Position numbers and translations under genes: made by a program
The notes under the pieces: generated by a model
Seen by the model: the letters and a program-made list of their open reading frames with translations, nothing else
Told to the model about the DNA's origin: nothing
Database searches by the model: none
NCBI RefSeq assembly: GCF_001590905.1
Contig: NZ_BCTT01000006.1
Span: 62,001-126,000, forward strand
Reading direction: 5' to 3'
Length of the DNA: 64,000 bases
DNA from: Serratia grimesii NBRC 13537
Lineage (GTDB): Bacteria; Pseudomonadota; Gammaproteobacteria; Enterobacterales; Enterobacteriaceae
In this document: piece after piece, positions 1-8,780 of the stretch
Layout of the letters: every line of letters starts with the position of its first letter
Numbering within the stretch: the stretch's first letter is position 1

Positions 1-601
1 ACGGCGAGTGTATCAACTGCGATTGTGCAACATCGGTAGGGGTTGCGAGTTCAGGGTGTGCAGTGAGAAATGCTGGGCTTGCCAGTGGCGCGAAGGCATC
101 GGCGAGTAGCTCGCGGGAGTGCGGCGGTGGGGTGCGCGTTGGACTGTAGCGAATGGCGATATCCGCTTCGCCATTGGCCATATCGCGCAGACTTTCATTG
201 GCATCCAACACCAGAGAAACATCAGGATCGGCGCGGCGCAATGCCGGTAGGCGCACTGCCAGCCAGTGGCTGGCAATACCCAGCGTGCAGGTCAGTTTCA
301 GTGTTTGCTGTTGTTCTGGCCGGACGCGATCGCTGGCTTTTTGTAGCAGCGTCAGAGCGCGGGTAACGTCGATCGCTAGCCGTTTTCCCGTCTCATTGAG
401 TGCTACTGCGTTGCCTTTACGGTGAAATAATTCAACACCCAGCTCGTTCTCCAGATGGCGTATCTGGCGACTGACCGCACCCAGTGTCACGTTCAACTCT
501 TCTGCCGCCTCGGTAAAACTGGCGCAGCGCGCCGCAACCTCGAATGTATGCAAGGCTTTCAGCGATGGCAGACGTGGTTGAGCGTTCAGCTTGAGTTTCA
601 T
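1..601 (-). CDS. LysR-family transcriptional regulator, C-terminus cut by window edge
   Basis: The minus-strand reading frame stays open from an ATG at 601 to the left edge, giving about 200 residues. Residues 10-70 form a typical LysR winged HTH (SFTEAAEELNVTLGAVSRQI), of the GcvA/AmpR-like subtype that starts with a short basic leader and PSLKAFHTFEVAAR. The effector domain begins near residue 95 and is truncated. It is divergent from the EamA transporter starting at 683 with only 81 bp between them, so it probably regulates that gene and itself. Effector unknown. Family certain, target inferred. Confidence 0.9.
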   Translation of the reverse strand, partial: MKLKLNAQPRLPSLKALHTFEVAARCASFTEAAEELNVTLGAVSRQIRHLENELGVELFHRKGNAVALNETGKRLAIDVTRALTLLQKASDRVRPEQQQTLKLTCTLGIASHWLAVRLPALRRADPDVSLVLDANESLRDMANGEADIAIRYSPTRTPPPHSRELLADAFAPLASPAFLTAHPELATPTDVAQSQLIHSP

Positions 602-682
602 TCAACCATATTGCCAATCTATCGATGTTCCACAAGTGATTTTTTGCATACTTTTGAGGCAAAGATTCGGGAGGAATAAGAT

Positions 683-1543
683 GTGGACATACTGATGGGG
701 CTGGCTGCCGCGCTGTGCTGGGGCGGCACGGATTTTTTGGTTGGAATTAACGCCAGATCGGTGGGGGTGCGCAGGGCTGTATTTTTTTCTCAAGCGATCG
801 GGTTTGTGATCTTTACTGCGTTGTTGCTGGCCTCAACGTCATCTGTCTTTGCGGCTCCCGGTCTCGTTTGGGGCTTGGCATTACTGGCCGCTGGCTTGAT
901 GGTGAGTGGTTCGTTAGCCTTGTCACAGGCCTTTGCCATCGGCAAGGCCGCGATGGTTGCTCCGTTGGTCACCAGCTACGGTGCGGTTACCACGTTGTTG
1001 TCATGGCTCAGTGGAGAGCCGCTTAATGTGCTAACGCTGGCAGGGCTGGCGATATGCCTGCTGGGCGTGATGCTGACGGCGATAAGCCCAGGGCGTCAGT
1101 TGGGTCACACGTCATCATCTTTACCGGCAATCGTCTTCGCGTTGCTCGCCGCATGCTGTTACGGCACGGGGTTCTGGTTGCAAGGGAAATACACGCTGCC
1201 AGTATTGGGCCCCAGCGTTAGCCTGTGGCTCGGCTATAGCGTAGGGCTGACGGTTCTGTTGACGCTAACAACTCAACGGCGCGCGCTGGTGGCGTGCCCA
1301 CGTTGGCGGCAGACTGGGTTACTGCTGGCCGCCAGTTTGCTCAACCTGGGCGGTTTTAGTGCGTTTTCCGTGGGGGCCAGCGGCGGGTCAGTGGCCGTGG
1401 TCACTGTGCTTAGTACCCTGTCAGGCGGAATTGCCGCGCTTCTAGGCACATTGCTGTTACGGGAACGGCTTTCTGCCCTACAGTGGTTGGGTGTATTGAC
1501 GGTACTGGTTGGTGCTGTGGTTCTGCATCTGAAATCAGCGTAG
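683..1543 (+). CDS. EamA/DMT-superfamily inner-membrane transporter
   Basis: 286 residues, almost entirely hydrophobic, with about ten membrane segments in two EamA repeats (roughly 3-135 and 145-285), the usual size of drug/metabolite exporters. The start is GTG at 683: the ATG two bases upstream reads into a stop after four codons, while GGAGG at about 669-673 is well spaced for the GTG. Divergent LysR gene (1-601) is the likely regulator. Substrate cannot be read from the sequence; family members export amino acids, nucleobases or toxic metabolites. Confidence 0.85.
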   Translation: MDILMGLAAALCWGGTDFLVGINARSVGVRRAVFFSQAIGFVIFTALLLASTSSVFAAPGLVWGLALLAAGLMVSGSLALSQAFAIGKAAMVAPLVTSYGAVTTLLSWLSGEPLNVLTLAGLAICLLGVMLTAISPGRQLGHTSSSLPAIVFALLAACCYGTGFWLQGKYTLPVLGPSVSLWLGYSVGLTVLLTLTTQRRALVACPRWRQTGLLLAASLLNLGGFSAFSVGASGGSVAVVTVLSTLSGGIAALLGTLLLRERLSALQWLGVLTVLVGAVVLHLKSA

Positions 1544-1604
1544 CGGGTAAACTAATAGACGCCTTTTCCTGATGTGAAGCCTATAGAAATGTGCACCGCC
1601 ACGT

Positions 1605-2501
1605 TTACTCCCCTTCGGGCTGCATATTTTTCAGCATCCATTCACGTAACGAAACGACATCGGGACGATCGGCCATATCTTCCCGAGTCACCAAATAATA
1701 ATTCGCACCAGGCAAAGAGAAATCAAAAGGTGCAACCAGCATTCTTCGCTTTATCAAATCTTCTGCCAGTAACTTACTGGCAATAACGACACCCTGGCCT
1801 GCTACTGCCGCCTGCAGTGCATGGGTTTCGTCACTGAAATACAGTCCTCTGGACACATTTAAGCTTTCCGGCCCGTAACGTTGTTGCCAGTGTTTCCAGT
1901 CAGGACGTTCTGCAGGAACATGCCGATGTTCGACGTGAAACAACGTTGTGTCATGTAAGTCACTCAGCGTCTTCAAGGCCAGTGTGGGGCTGGCCACCAC
2001 AATAAACTGATCTTCATAGAGCAACGTGCTGTGTAAGTCCGTTTCGGCGGTTTCACGATAACGTATTGCTACGTCGACGGTTCGCTGTGTTAAGTCGACC
2101 CTTTTCACACTGGTATGCAGGTGTAAATCAATCTCAGGAAATTGCGCCTTAAAGCTTTCGAGGCGCAGAACCAGCCAGTTGGTCAGGAAGTTTGATGTAG
2201 TGGTGATGGTTAACGCTGGCGGTTGTTTGGCCTGCTCAATTTTTTTTACCGACTTCTCGAGAGCCTCGAAGGCGCATTGGGTGCCGGTATACAGCAAGTC
2301 TCCAGCTTCGGTCAGTTTAACGCCCTGCGCATTACGTTCGAATACTCGGCATTCCAGCATTGTTTCAATTAAACGGATTTGATGGCTGACCGCAGTGGCA
2401 CTGACATTCAGTTGCTCGGCCGCCTGCTTGAAGCTAAGGCAATCGGCAACCGCATGGAAAGCTCACAGTGCGCCCAGTGGCGGTAAATGGGAACGCTTCA
2501 T
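1605..2501 (-). pseudogene. LysR-family regulator interrupted by an in-frame TGA
   Basis: The natural start is ATG at 2501 (MKRSHLPPLGAL), after which codon 13 is TGA (2465-2463). Beyond the stop the same frame continues without a gap as a perfect LysR HTH (AFHAVADCLSFKQAAEQLNV) and effector domain to 1605. In GcvA-like proteins this position reads LxALRAFxAxA, so the stop replaces an Arg codon, most simply CGA to TGA. The next in-frame ATG (2360) lies after the HTH, so reinitiation there would yield an effector domain with no DNA-binding part. Either a real nonsense mutation or a base-calling error. Divergent from the membrane protein at 2634. Confidence 0.85.
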
Positions 2502-2633
2502 GATGAGTTATTTTCATCCATGGGTGAAAACTCTGACTTTGATTGCCTGATTATAGATGCGATAGGCTTAATTCACCTCCTGACCAGGATGAAATAAATT
2601 TTCTGTCGCCGTCTTTATAGAGTGAGGATTGTT

Positions 2634-3218
2634 ATGACTACGTCTCCTTTATCCGCCCCTTTTGCTGCGTCTGCGCAACAGCAGGCGCAAACCAATGCCG
2701 GTATTCTTTTATTCAGTGGGTTGGTAGCGCAAGTTGCATTGTTACTGAAGCTCTATGCGCTGGAGAGCCCGCTGCTGATGGTTGCTTTGCTGGCATGTTT
2801 CATTATTGCCTTTGTTTTGGCCGTGTTTTTAATGCAGCTGAAAGTGTTTAAAAGCAAAAGTCGCCTGAGCCTGGTACGCCAGGGGTTCGTCATCAGTGCC
2901 ATGGGCACCTTGCTGCTGCTGCTGCTGGCATTACATGGTCTGCCAAACGGTCTGCCGCTGTTTTCGGCAATGGCTATTTCCGGGGTGGGGCAGGGAATGG
3001 TCTACAGCGCCGCGATACGTCCAGGTAATAATAAAGATGGCCATGTACTGCGTCGACGCGCGTTATTGCTGGCTGGCAGTCTCCTTGCGGTTGTGGCTGT
3101 CCTGCTGATCCAATCCAGTTTTACCGGGATAACGGGTTTTTCTTACGCTTTTGCATTGTTGATTGATCTCTCCCTGCTTGCTGCTTTGTATGTAAGAGTG
3201 GTTGAGTTGGAGAGCTAG
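2634..3218 (+). CDS. Unknown integral membrane protein
   Basis: 194 residues. I do not recognise the family. Five or six hydrophobic segments are visible (about 22-42, 46-70, 85-105, 108-125, 145-160, 167-188), separated by short basic loops (KVFKSKSRLSLVRQ; RPGNNKDGHVLRRR), so it is inner-membrane. ATG 2634 is preferred over the in-frame GTG at 2622 because GAGGA sits 5 bases before the ATG. It is divergent from the broken LysR gene, a context typical of a small exporter or permease, but no substrate can be proposed. Confidence 0.7.
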   Translation: MTTSPLSAPFAASAQQQAQTNAGILLFSGLVAQVALLLKLYALESPLLMVALLACFIIAFVLAVFLMQLKVFKSKSRLSLVRQGFVISAMGTLLLLLLALHGLPNGLPLFSAMAISGVGQGMVYSAAIRPGNNKDGHVLRRRALLLAGSLLAVVAVLLIQSSFTGITGFSYAFALLIDLSLLAALYVRVVELES

Positions 3219-3244
3219 CCGTTGCTATCGCTAACTGGACGCCG

Positions 3245-3310
3245 GATATAGGTCAACGGATTCAGCGAGCGTAAGTGCAGTTGCAATACTACGCCACGGA
3301 GGAAGAGGTA
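3245..3310 (-). repeat. Direct-repeat copy A: remnant of a flippase 3' end
   Basis: This 66-bp stretch matches 5473-5538, inside the 3' end of the flippase gene, with one mismatch. Read on the minus strand it encodes YLFLRGVVLQLHLRSLNPLT and on to an in-frame stop at 3217-3215, versus YLFRRGVVLQ in the intact flippase. The similarity ends abruptly at both sides and the C-terminal codons differ. It is either a relic of an older flippase copy or one arm of a direct repeat left when the intervening 2.2 kb was gained. Confidence 0.85.
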
Positions 3311-3367
3311 ATGAAGTCGCATTATTCATATTTGGAGCCAATATGGCGAGTTGCACAAAGAGTTAAA

Positions 3368-3391
3368 GAGCCGCCTCGTTTGAGGCGACTC
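3368..3391 (-). terminator. Rho-independent terminator of the beta-helix gene
   Basis: On the minus strand, just after the stop at 3399, GAGTCGCCTC and GAGGCGGCTC form a 10-bp stem (one G-U) with an AAAC loop, followed by TTTAA. Confidence 0.75.
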
Positions 3392-3398
3392 TTGTCCG

Positions 3399-5219
3399 TT
3401 ACCAGGCTTTACGCGGGTTGCGTGAAACGATATCGATTTTCTGGCACAACAGTTTGGTGATATCTACCGACGCTGGGTTGGTGGCACTGCCAGCGAAGTT
3501 TTTCAGGATAATTAGGATACGGGCATAGTTGACATAGCCCTCAGGCAGCGGCAAATATTCGGTAGAGTTCAGTGCAGTAATGCGATCCGAAGTCATGGTT
3601 GCCGAAGATGTTGGGGTTACTGTCCCGGTCCTGCCCCACTGACAGGCTTTCTCAAGCAGGATATTGACCCCGGCGTTGCCGTTAAGCTCATACTTCCCTT
3701 GGTAGGTACCAACGGTGACATCCAACGAGCTCAAACCTTTAAGGTTTTCCAGCGTGGTGCGCCACAAGACAAGATCATTTTTTTCAATTGGGAAATAAAT
3801 CTCAATTTTCTTGTCCGCCGTTGCCGCTGTTTTGGTGGTTGCGGTAATGACACCCTCTTTCAGGGTAATCGCCAAGTCTGAGGTTTCTGTTTGTGAAATA
3901 CGGGTGCCGGTGGCGGCATAAACGTTGTTCAGCAAGAGTGCACCGTTTTCTTTCCAGGTAGGTTCTGGCAGATGATTAACACCATCACCGAGGTACAATT
4001 GACGCCACATATTAAGGTAGCCGGGCGCTCCGATGCGCTTCATTTCGATATGGTTATTGGACCAGCCTTTCTTGATATCCGAGTTAATCAGATCGAAACC
4101 ATCAATGTAGCATTTGCCACTAAGATCGCTGGACTTATCAAAATAGAAATACTCAACATATTGATAGGGAACCGTACCACCGGGATCGGTCACATTGGTT
4201 TGCACACTATGCCATTGGCTATCTTTGATTTTTACTGTACCGCCGTTGTCACTGGTAAATACCGGCCGGGAGTTACGACGATGTTCATTGCCCCACTCGA
4301 AGTGGCAGTTTTTAAAGTCCAGCGTGCCGGATTTAAGATCGAATAAACCGTAGTCAGTATTCGCTTGTTGATCGGCCACGCTGTTAAAACCGCTGTAGTC
4401 AAATGAGCAATCACGGAATGCCAATGAATGAACACCCTGATAAAAGTTGGTACCGTCGCCAAACAAACATTTGTAGAACACAATTTTTTCACCGGCATTG
4501 GCGGTACTGGCTGACCAGATTGGCCAAACGCAGCCACGTACCATAATGCTGTGCCAGCTTTGGATATAGGCATTGTTGCCAAACACGATGCCTTTATACA
4601 GGTCGGTAAGCCATACGTTTTGTACCAGCAATTGGCTGGTCGGCATACCATGAATATTTGCCGCATCGCTATAAACGCACAAGCCTCGTAGGTTGGCTGC
4701 TGCATCTGAAGTTCCGACAATACGTAGGTTATAAATGGCCGGTGCTCCCGAACTGTAAAGCACCCGCACACATTCAATATCGGTTGCACCGCGGAAGTCC
4801 AGAATGGTGCCCTTAAAGTCGATGGAATTTTTCCACAGTTTTAAATTGGCAGTGGTTTTACATTGGCGCACACCCCCTGGCCCAACAAGATTAATACCTG
4901 CGGGTGTAGTCGGAATGGCTGATTTCCACCATTCGTCACCTGCAACCTGTAAAAAATTGCTGGCGCGGTTAATGGTTAGAGAATAGTCCTGTTCATCGCC
5001 AGCCTGATACCACCAGTCGATACTGTAATCCCCGTTATTGATAATACGTTTCCAACAACGGTTCTGTGTATCACGAACAATGGTAGCGCCATTATCCAGG
5101 CTGGTCGTATCTGCACCGTCACGGAGGAATACGCCGTGGTGATAGCTATTTTCAATCATTACGGTTGATTCGCTGCCGGTATATGCACGCAGAGTGGCAT
5201 AGTCATTTAATGCGATCAT
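3399..5219 (-). CDS. Tailspike-like right-handed beta-helix protein (putative polysaccharide depolymerase)
   Basis: 606 residues. The N-terminal 75 residues, ending LDNGATIVRDTQNRCWKRI, have the pattern found at the entry to the beta-helix of phage tailspikes and of EPS-cluster proteins related to AmsF/WceF. Residues ~120-400 are rich in short beta-strand repeats with regularly placed Asn, Asp and aromatic residues (FKNCHFEWGN, FRDCSFDYSG), as in pectate-lyase-like solenoids; 430-606 look like a separate beta-rich C-terminal domain. No signal peptide is visible. ATG 5219 has a good GAGGA. It lies downstream of the flippase gene on the same strand, so it is more likely a capsule/EPS-modifying enzyme than prophage debris, but no phage genes flank it to decide. 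Catalytic residues not identified. Confidence 0.6.
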   Translation of the reverse strand: MIALNDYATLRAYTGSESTVMIENSYHHGVFLRDGADTTSLDNGATIVRDTQNRCWKRIINNGDYSIDWWYQAGDEQDYSLTINRASNFLQVAGDEWWKSAIPTTPAGINLVGPGGVRQCKTTANLKLWKNSIDFKGTILDFRGATDIECVRVLYSSGAPAIYNLRIVGTSDAAANLRGLCVYSDAANIHGMPTSQLLVQNVWLTDLYKGIVFGNNAYIQSWHSIMVRGCVWPIWSASTANAGEKIVFYKCLFGDGTNFYQGVHSLAFRDCSFDYSGFNSVADQQANTDYGLFDLKSGTLDFKNCHFEWGNEHRRNSRPVFTSDNGGTVKIKDSQWHSVQTNVTDPGGTVPYQYVEYFYFDKSSDLSGKCYIDGFDLINSDIKKGWSNNHIEMKRIGAPGYLNMWRQLYLGDGVNHLPEPTWKENGALLLNNVYAATGTRISQTETSDLAITLKEGVITATTKTAATADKKIEIYFPIEKNDLVLWRTTLENLKGLSSLDVTVGTYQGKYELNGNAGVNILLEKACQWGRTGTVTPTSSATMTSDRITALNSTEYLPLPEGYVNYARILIILKNFAGSATNPASVDITKLLCQKIDIVSRNPRKAW

Positions 5220-5307
5220 GGGGTTATCCTCATGTTTTCGGTTATGCAGGCTTTTGCAAAGTAATAATTGCAGTAGCGCAGAGGTGTTTTGAAAATAAAA
5301 ATATGCA

Positions 5308-5341
5308 GACCGAAAGTGATTCGCTTTTAAAGCTTTCGGCC
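5308..5341 (-). terminator. Putative terminator after the flippase gene
   Basis: On the minus strand GGCCGAAAG pairs with CTTTCGGTC (9-bp stem, one G-U) and is followed by TGCATATTTTTATTTT. It would separate the flippase transcript from the beta-helix gene. Two further hairpins lie upstream of it at 5394-5410 (GCCCGCTG/CAGCGGGC) and 5414-5437 (CGGGAAC/GTTCCCG). Confidence 0.5.
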
Positions 5342-5448
5342 TGTGGGAGCAACTTAGCAGGAGGGAGTGGGTAGCTTAAGCACTGAGCGTTGTGCCCGCT
5401 GTCAGCGGGCGAACGGGAACCACAATTAACGTTCCCGCGGTTATGGGG

Positions 5449-6741
5449 TCAACCGCCCAGAGGTGCACGTCTGATATAGGTCAACGGATTCAGCGAGCGT
5501 AAGTGCAGTTGCAATACTACGCCACGGCGGAAGAGGTAGTTGAGGACGGTCAACGACAATAGCTCAGTCAGCAAGGTGCTGTAAGCGGCGCCCATCATGC
5601 CGTACTGACGGATCAGGAAATACGACAGCGGGATATTGATGATAAATACCAAGAACATCTTCTTTGACAAGAAGCCATATCCAGAGAACATCACAATGTA
5701 TTTGTAGGCCAAGGTACCCAGAGCGGAAAGCAGGGTTGCAACCGCCAATACCCCCATCGCAGGATAAGCGGCTAAGTATTGCTCCCCGTATAACAGGACA
5801 ATCACGGGTTTGCCGAGCAAGACAATACCGGCCACGATTGTGGCGGAAATCGCCAACACCAACCCATTCAGTTTGGCTGCGGTGCGCATCGCATCATTGC
5901 GGTGATAAGCAAATATTTTGGCGAAAAATGAGGTGATGACCGCATCGGTGACAAACATCCAGGCAGTGGCCAGGGTAATGGCGACGGAATAAATACCCAG
6001 CGCTTCGGCCGAGACAAACCACATCAGGAACAATTGCGCCAGTCGGGTATAAATGGCGATGGAAACATTGGATATTGCCAGCGGCAGGCCACTTGCCAGC
6101 AAATAACGCACATATTTACGCCGAATACGCCCGGGTGCGATAAAGCGTGGATGGCGGCGATGGTACATGTGGTGACGGATCAGATAGGGGATCAAATAAA
6201 CCATCACAATCGGGATCGCCAGGTAATACAGATGCAGATCAAAATACACAATCAGATAACGCACCAGCAGTGCACTGCCTAGGCCGGCCACGTTGGCTAA
6301 TGTATTGAAGCGCGACTCCAGTCGGGCATCATGATAAATGGTGAAGACGTCTCTCAGTGAGAAAAAGCTGGCGACAAAAGTGGCGGCACAAAAGTAGAAG
6401 GTAATGAAATCTTCGCGGAGCCCGGTGTAAATCAATATTGCTGCAGAGAGCACGATGAAGCAGCCTTGGCGCAGTCGGTTGGTGGAGAACATCAGGGCAG
6501 TTCCAGAGCCCGGGTTACGGCTAATTCGCTTGAATAAAACGGTATCGGAACCCAGTAGCGCTAGCGTTTGGGTAATGGCGAAAATGGCAGTGGCAAAGGT
6601 GATCTTGCCGAAGCTTTCCGGGCCAATATATTTTGCCATATAAGCAGTGATGAAAATAACGCCCAAGATAGACACCATCTTTTCGGATATCATCCAAAAC
6701 GCATTTCTCACGATACTGATATCTATAAACTTTAATTTCAT
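5449..6741 (-). CDS. Wzx-type oligosaccharide flippase (MATE/MOP superfamily)
   Basis: About 430 residues with some 12 membrane segments, the N-terminal segment FIDISIVRNAFWMISEKM followed by an amphipathic gate typical of polysaccharide flippases, and basic cytoplasmic loops (IRHHMYHRRHPRF). It would flip undecaprenyl-linked repeat units across the inner membrane. ATG 6741 is chosen because AGGGA lies 9 bases upstream; an ATG at 6762 would add 7 residues but has no ribosome-binding site. Divergent from the ATP-grasp gene at 6897. The gene's last 90 bp contain the 66-bp repeat shared with 3245-3310. Confidence 0.85.
   Translation of the reverse strand: MKLKFIDISIVRNAFWMISEKMVSILGVIFITAYMAKYIGPESFGKITFATAIFAITQTLALLGSDTVLFKRISRNPGSGTALMFSTNRLRQGCFIVLSAAILIYTGLREDFITFYFCAATFVASFFSLRDVFTIYHDARLESRFNTLANVAGLGSALLVRYLIVYFDLHLYYLAIPIVMVYLIPYLIRHHMYHRRHPRFIAPGRIRRKYVRYLLASGLPLAISNVSIAIYTRLAQLFLMWFVSAEALGIYSVAITLATAWMFVTDAVITSFFAKIFAYHRNDAMRTAAKLNGLVLAISATIVAGIVLLGKPVIVLLYGEQYLAAYPAMGVLAVATLLSALGTLAYKYIVMFSGYGFLSKKMFLVFIINIPLSYFLIRQYGMMGAAYSTLLTELLSLTVLNYLFRRGVVLQLHLRSLNPLTYIRRAPLGG
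5473..5538 (-). repeat. Direct-repeat copy B inside the flippase 3' end
   Basis: Partner of 3245-3310: 65 of 66 bases identical, same orientation, start-to-start distance 2,228 bp. It codes for the flippase C-terminal residues before the final RRAPLGG. See copy A for interpretation. Confidence 0.85.
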
Positions 6742-6896
6742 TCGCGCTTTTCCCTGTCGCATCTTATAATAGGAATTATCCGATTATTTCCTTAGCCTCT
6801 GTAAGGGATGACTCACAGGGTTTTATAATTGCGATGCAATAACCGGAATGTCAGAAGCATTTCTACGTATGTTATGTTCATGGAAGAAAGAGAAGA

Positions 6897-7751
6897 ATGA
6901 GAAAACTCGTAAAACGACTCTATCGGGCCGCACCCGATTTTATTTATTATCAAGTCAGCCATTACCTTGTCCATGGCTCTTTTGTTAATTTCAAATCCCC
7001 AAAGACATTCTCAGAAAAAATCTATCAGCGCATGCGCTATCCGCATAATGATTTCAGTATGTTAGCGGATAAGGTGGCGGTCAGAAAATATATTGCTCAG
7101 CGGGTATCAGAAAAATACCTAACGCCCATTATAATGACGACGCATAACTTCACCGAGCAAGATTACCTTTCGTTGCCACAATCATTTGTTATCAAAACAA
7201 ATAATGCGTCGCAACAAGTCAAGATAGTGAAAGATAAAAGTAAGGTCTCCTATCAAGATATTGCGAAGATTCTTAAGGAATGGTCTGCAATAACCTATTG
7301 GAAAAGATACCGAGAAAAGCACTACGCAAATATTCCGCAGCAGATAATCGTCGAAGAGCTGTTGGATATTGAATGTGACGGTGAATTGATTGACTACAAG
7401 GTGCATGTATTTAACGGAAAGCAGTCTTATTTGTTTGTTGAATTACTGCGTGGTGGTCCTGAGCCGAGTTCGCTGGAGTTTTTAGAAGAGCACGCACATC
7501 ATTGCTTTTTTACCCAGGCAGACATTCCTCAAGTCAATACGTTGTATGAAAAACCGGCTTTCTGGGATGAGATGATTCAGGTCGCAAAGGCGGTCTCCGC
7601 GGATTTAGACTATTGCCGCGTCGATTTTTATCTCACACGCGAACAAATATACATCGGCGAATTGACACTAACCCCAGGTGCCGGCAACGAAGTGTATTTG
7701 CCGCGTGCCACCAACCTTTTGCTGGGTGAGATGATGTCCAAAAACGGGTAA
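6897..7751 (+). CDS. TupA-like ATP-grasp protein, polysaccharide biosynthesis
   Basis: 284 residues. The N-terminus (KTFSEKIYQRMRY, then DKVAVRKYI) and the C-terminal CRVDFYLTREQIYIGELTLTP motif with PGAGNEV are diagnostic of TupA-like ATP-grasp proteins, which are found in capsule, teichuronopeptide and O-antigen clusters and are thought to make amide or ester linkages on glycans. FVIKTNNASQQ corresponds to the nucleotide-binding strand. The acceptor is unknown. The coding sequence is visibly AT-richer than its neighbours, a sign of transfer. It is divergent from the flippase; no glycosyltransferase or Wzy polymerase accompanies them. Confidence 0.8.
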   Translation: MRKLVKRLYRAAPDFIYYQVSHYLVHGSFVNFKSPKTFSEKIYQRMRYPHNDFSMLADKVAVRKYIAQRVSEKYLTPIIMTTHNFTEQDYLSLPQSFVIKTNNASQQVKIVKDKSKVSYQDIAKILKEWSAITYWKRYREKHYANIPQQIIVEELLDIECDGELIDYKVHVFNGKQSYLFVELLRGGPEPSSLEFLEEHAHHCFFTQADIPQVNTLYEKPAFWDEMIQVAKAVSADLDYCRVDFYLTREQIYIGELTLTPGAGNEVYLPRATNLLLGEMMSKNG

Positions 7752-7766
7752 TACGCGTAGAAGGGT

Positions 7767-8669
7767 TTAGGGTCTGGCATTCGCTGGCGTGATGTTCTGT
7801 AGCCACGCAAGAAACTCAGCTGCTTTAGGTTTTTCCAGCGTGCGTTGCGGATAAACCACGTAATAGGGCTTGCTAAGCGGTAGCGCCGGTTCTGCCAGCG
7901 GCACCAATGTCCCCTTGGCCAGTTCTCGCTGAATGAGTTGTTGCTGACCAAGTAAAATACCCTGGCCCTCAACTGCGGCATCTATCGCCAGTGAGGTCAG
8001 GTTATAGGTCAGTCCACGTCGCTGTGGCAGGGGCAGCCCGGCTGCGTTAAACCACTCATACCACCCCGGCAGGAACTGGCTTTCCTTACCCCAATCTACA
8101 TGGATCAGCGGCTGCTGTGTCCAGTCGCCAGCAGCCTGCAACTGCGGGCTGCAAACCGGTTGAACAGAGTCCTGAAACAAGCGCACTTTTTCCAGTAGCG
8201 GGTAGCCTTGATCGCCAAAGCACAGGGCAAAGTCTGCCGTTGAGCTGGCGAAATCTACTTCGCCGTGGGTGGCGTGCAGGCGGATATCGACCTGCGGGTG
8301 TTGGGTCAGCCAGTCACCAATCATCGGGTTTAGCCATTTTGATGCCAGCGCCGGTAAGGCGAATAACGTCAGCATTTCCTTGCCTCGTTGGCGATCGACA
8401 TGTTGTTGCGCGATACGCAGCGTCTCAAATGCCTGCTGCACGTAGGCCAGGTAATCTGTTCCTTGCTCGGTTAGCGTCACGCCGCTTTTGGCCCGGGTGA
8501 ACAGCACAATGCCAAGGTGCTGCTCAAGCTGACGGATTTGCTGGCTGACGGCGGCGGCCGTCAACGCCAAGCTGTCTGCCGCTTTGGCCAGGCTACCGGT
8601 ACGGGCGGCGGTTTCAAAAGCCAAAATAGCGCTCAGTTTGGGCAGGCGACTACGGGTGGGTGTGTTCAT
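7767..8669 (-). CDS. LysR-family transcriptional regulator (GcvA-like)
   Basis: 300 residues; HTH at about 10-70 (SLAKAADSLALTAAAVSQQI) and a type-2 periplasmic-binding-like effector domain from ~95. It is divergent from the 2-oxoglutarate oxygenase gene at 8781 with a 111-bp spacer holding AT-rich promoter-like sequence, which suggests it controls that gene. Effector unknown. Confidence 0.88.
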   Translation of the reverse strand: MNTPTRSRLPKLSAILAFETAARTGSLAKAADSLALTAAAVSQQIRQLEQHLGIVLFTRAKSGVTLTEQGTDYLAYVQQAFETLRIAQQHVDRQRGKEMLTLFALPALASKWLNPMIGDWLTQHPQVDIRLHATHGEVDFASSTADFALCFGDQGYPLLEKVRLFQDSVQPVCSPQLQAAGDWTQQPLIHVDWGKESQFLPGWYEWFNAAGLPLPQRRGLTYNLTSLAIDAAVEGQGILLGQQQLIQRELAKGTLVPLAEPALPLSKPYYVVYPQRTLEKPKAAEFLAWLQNITPANARP

Positions 8670-8780
8670 GGCGGTTATCGCTAAGAATTAGTTAACATAT
8701 CCTTAACGCATTTTTGTTATTACAGCAATGCGACATTCGCTACAGTGGGGTTATCTGGCCTATGCCTACAGGAGCCTCCA

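Noticed and set aside
3275-3460. 61-codon plus-strand frame after the unknown membrane protein
   Set aside because: Composed of the flippase repeat remnant and the terminator stem read on the wrong strand.
3399-5219. Prophage tail module
   Set aside because: The beta-helix protein resembles tailspikes, but no capsid, tail, lysis or integrase genes surround it; polysaccharide neighbours fit better.
5360-5410. JUMPstart/ops element near the flippase
   Set aside because: GGTAGCTTAAGC recalls part of JUMPstart, but the GGCGGTAG ops core is missing and the orientation is opposite to the glycan genes.
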